Position numbers and translations under genes: made by a program
NCBI RefSeq assembly: GCF_004137355.1
Contig: NZ_SDVB01000170.1
Location: 248,001 to 312,000, forward strand
DNA: 64,000 nucleotides
Reading direction: 5' to 3'
DNA from: Ciceribacter ferrooxidans
GTDB taxonomy: Bacteria > Pseudomonadota > Alphaproteobacteria > Rhizobiales > Rhizobiaceae
Part shown: positions 63,496-64,000 of the stretch, piece after piece
Numbering within the stretch: position 1 is the stretch's first letter
Layout of the letters: each line of letters begins with the position of its first letter
The notes under the pieces: generated by a model
Database searches by the model: none
What the model was told of the DNA's origin: nothing
Seen by the model: the letters and a program-made list of their open reading frames with translations, nothing else

Positions 63496-64000
63496 TTACC
63501 GCTCGTCCCGGCTGCGCCGGATAAAGTCCAGCATCAGCAACGCGGCCGCGGCCGCGTGGGTTTCGAGCAGGAAGTGGCCGGCGTCGAAGATGTGGGCTTC
63601 CATTCTCGGCAGAGCCCTCATCCAGGACAGGACTTCGGCGATGTCGAAGAAGGCGTCGTACCGTCCCCAGAGCAGCAGCGCTGGCGGCTGCCGGTGTGCG
63701 AGATAGTCGGCGATGGCATCGAAGGACGCGACGTAACGGCCATAGTCGGCGACGAGCGCGCGCTGCGTCTCCATCCGGCCGGGCAGGCACATCACCCGCC
63801 AGTCCTCCTCCCAGCTTTCCGCCGGGATCCGCGCGGCGATCTCAGGCGGCAGGTCGGCGATGTACTGGTTGCGCGTACCCCCGAAGGTCAGGTGCGCGGT
63901 CGCAGCCGCCTCGTTCTCCGGGCTCGGGTCCTGCCAGAAGGCCTGCGTCGCGGCCCATCCGGCTCCCTGCCCCGTCTTGTGTGCATTGGCATTCTGGATG
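63496..64000 (-). CDS. Alpha/beta hydrolase fold protein, cut by right edge
   Basis: The C-terminal 167 codons of an alpha/beta hydrolase; the rest lies beyond the window. From the edge it reads IQNANAHKTGQGAGW, then TAHLTFGGTRNQY, and the C-terminal core PPALLLWGRYDAFFDI (acid residue after the sixth strand) and HIFDAGHFLLETHA (catalytic histidine). The pattern resembles haloalkane-dehalogenase/epoxide-hydrolase-like members. The nucleophile elbow is outside the window, so no reaction can be named. Confidence 0.85.
   Translation of the reverse strand, partial: IQNANAHKTGQGAGWAATQAFWQDPSPENEAAATAHLTFGGTRNQYIADLPPEIAARIPAESWEEDWRVMCLPGRMETQRALVADYGRYVASFDAIADYLAHRQPPALLLWGRYDAFFDIAEVLSWMRALPRMEAHIFDAGHFLLETHAAAAALLMLDFIRRSRDER

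Noticed and set aside
1-64000. CRISPR arrays, insertion sequences, prophage or integrase genes, toxin-antitoxin pairs, rRNA
   Set aside because: No direct-repeat array, no transposase-like or integrase-like protein and no rRNA were seen on either strand. The three tRNAs show no attached integration module.

Overview
The window is a GC-rich, densely coded stretch of an alphaproteobacterial chromosome, most likely from Rhizobiales of the Sinorhizobium/Ensifer type. I infer this from the proteins: ExoR (periplasmic partner of ExoS/ChvI), a rhizobial PopZ, fused SecDF, a class II (B12-dependent) ribonucleotide reductase as a large single chain, ErpA, HlyU-family and DUF1203 proteins, and the order tatABC-serS-surE-pcm-nlpD and scpAB-nagZ-SPOR-argS. 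No insertion sequence, prophage, integron or CRISPR array is visible. Almost everything is core housekeeping. The most accessory-looking parts are the RTX serralysin block (55.3-57.5 kb) and the right edge.

Region by region: (1) 1-4.2 kb, minus strand: yajC, secDF, a Mth938/NDUFAF3-like gene and a phytoene-synthase/NDUFAF6-like gene (cut by the edge). A divergent DUF815 ATPase lies at 4.4-5.3 kb. (2) 5.36-12.7 kb, minus strand: an envelope, export and repair cluster of an orphan Fbp-type ABC ATPase, tatA, tatB, tatC, serS, surE, pcm and an NlpD-like lipoprotein. (3) 12.8-21.4 kb, minus strand: scpB, scpA, nagZ, a giant SPOR protein, argS and dgt, then erpA and xthA on the plus strand. (4) 22.8-31.9 kb, minus strand: exoR, a FadL/OmpP1 porin, valS, popZ, tolC and a second PCMT-family methyltransferase. 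(5) 32.2-33.5 kb: tRNA-Asn, a small membrane protein, tRNA-Cys, a candidate sRNA and a 24-codon membrane microprotein. (6) 33.5-38.3 kb, plus strand: photolyase, then a cysteine/sulfur operon of a CysK paralogue, AlaX, and a sulfurtransferase fused to an acetyltransferase. (7) 38.3-46.2 kb: a DUF4344 protease, DUF1203, ald with a divergent Lrp/AsnC regulator, a PilZ protein, a Tat-exported CpdB, a GGDEF protein and HlyU. (8) 46.2-55.3 kb: GDPD, ilvA, trkH, two secreted hypotheticals, tRNA-Leu, a second PilZ protein, wrbA, a CinA-N protein, a tandem universal stress protein behind a FixK/FNR-type box, and xanthine phosphoribosyltransferase. (9) 55.3-64 kb: serralysin with an upstream small secreted protein, nrdJ behind a long regulatory region, a signal peptidase I paralogue lacking the catalytic lysine, a DUF559 remnant and a partial alpha/beta hydrolase.

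The genes link up in several places. SecDF-YajC and TatABC are the two export routes, and CpdB carries a twin-arginine signal. TolC is the outer-membrane exit duct that the RTX protease would need, although no type I ABC/adaptor pair lies here. ExoR and two PilZ and one GGDEF proteins point to exopolysaccharide and c-di-GMP control. PopZ and ScpAB serve chromosome organisation. I found no clear new multi-gene system. The observations I rate highest are the lysine-less signal peptidase, the sulfurtransferase-GNAT fusion, the structured RNA candidate near 33.2 kb, the FixK-type promoter before the stress protein, the long dyad between ald and its regulator, and the composite regulatory region before nrdJ.
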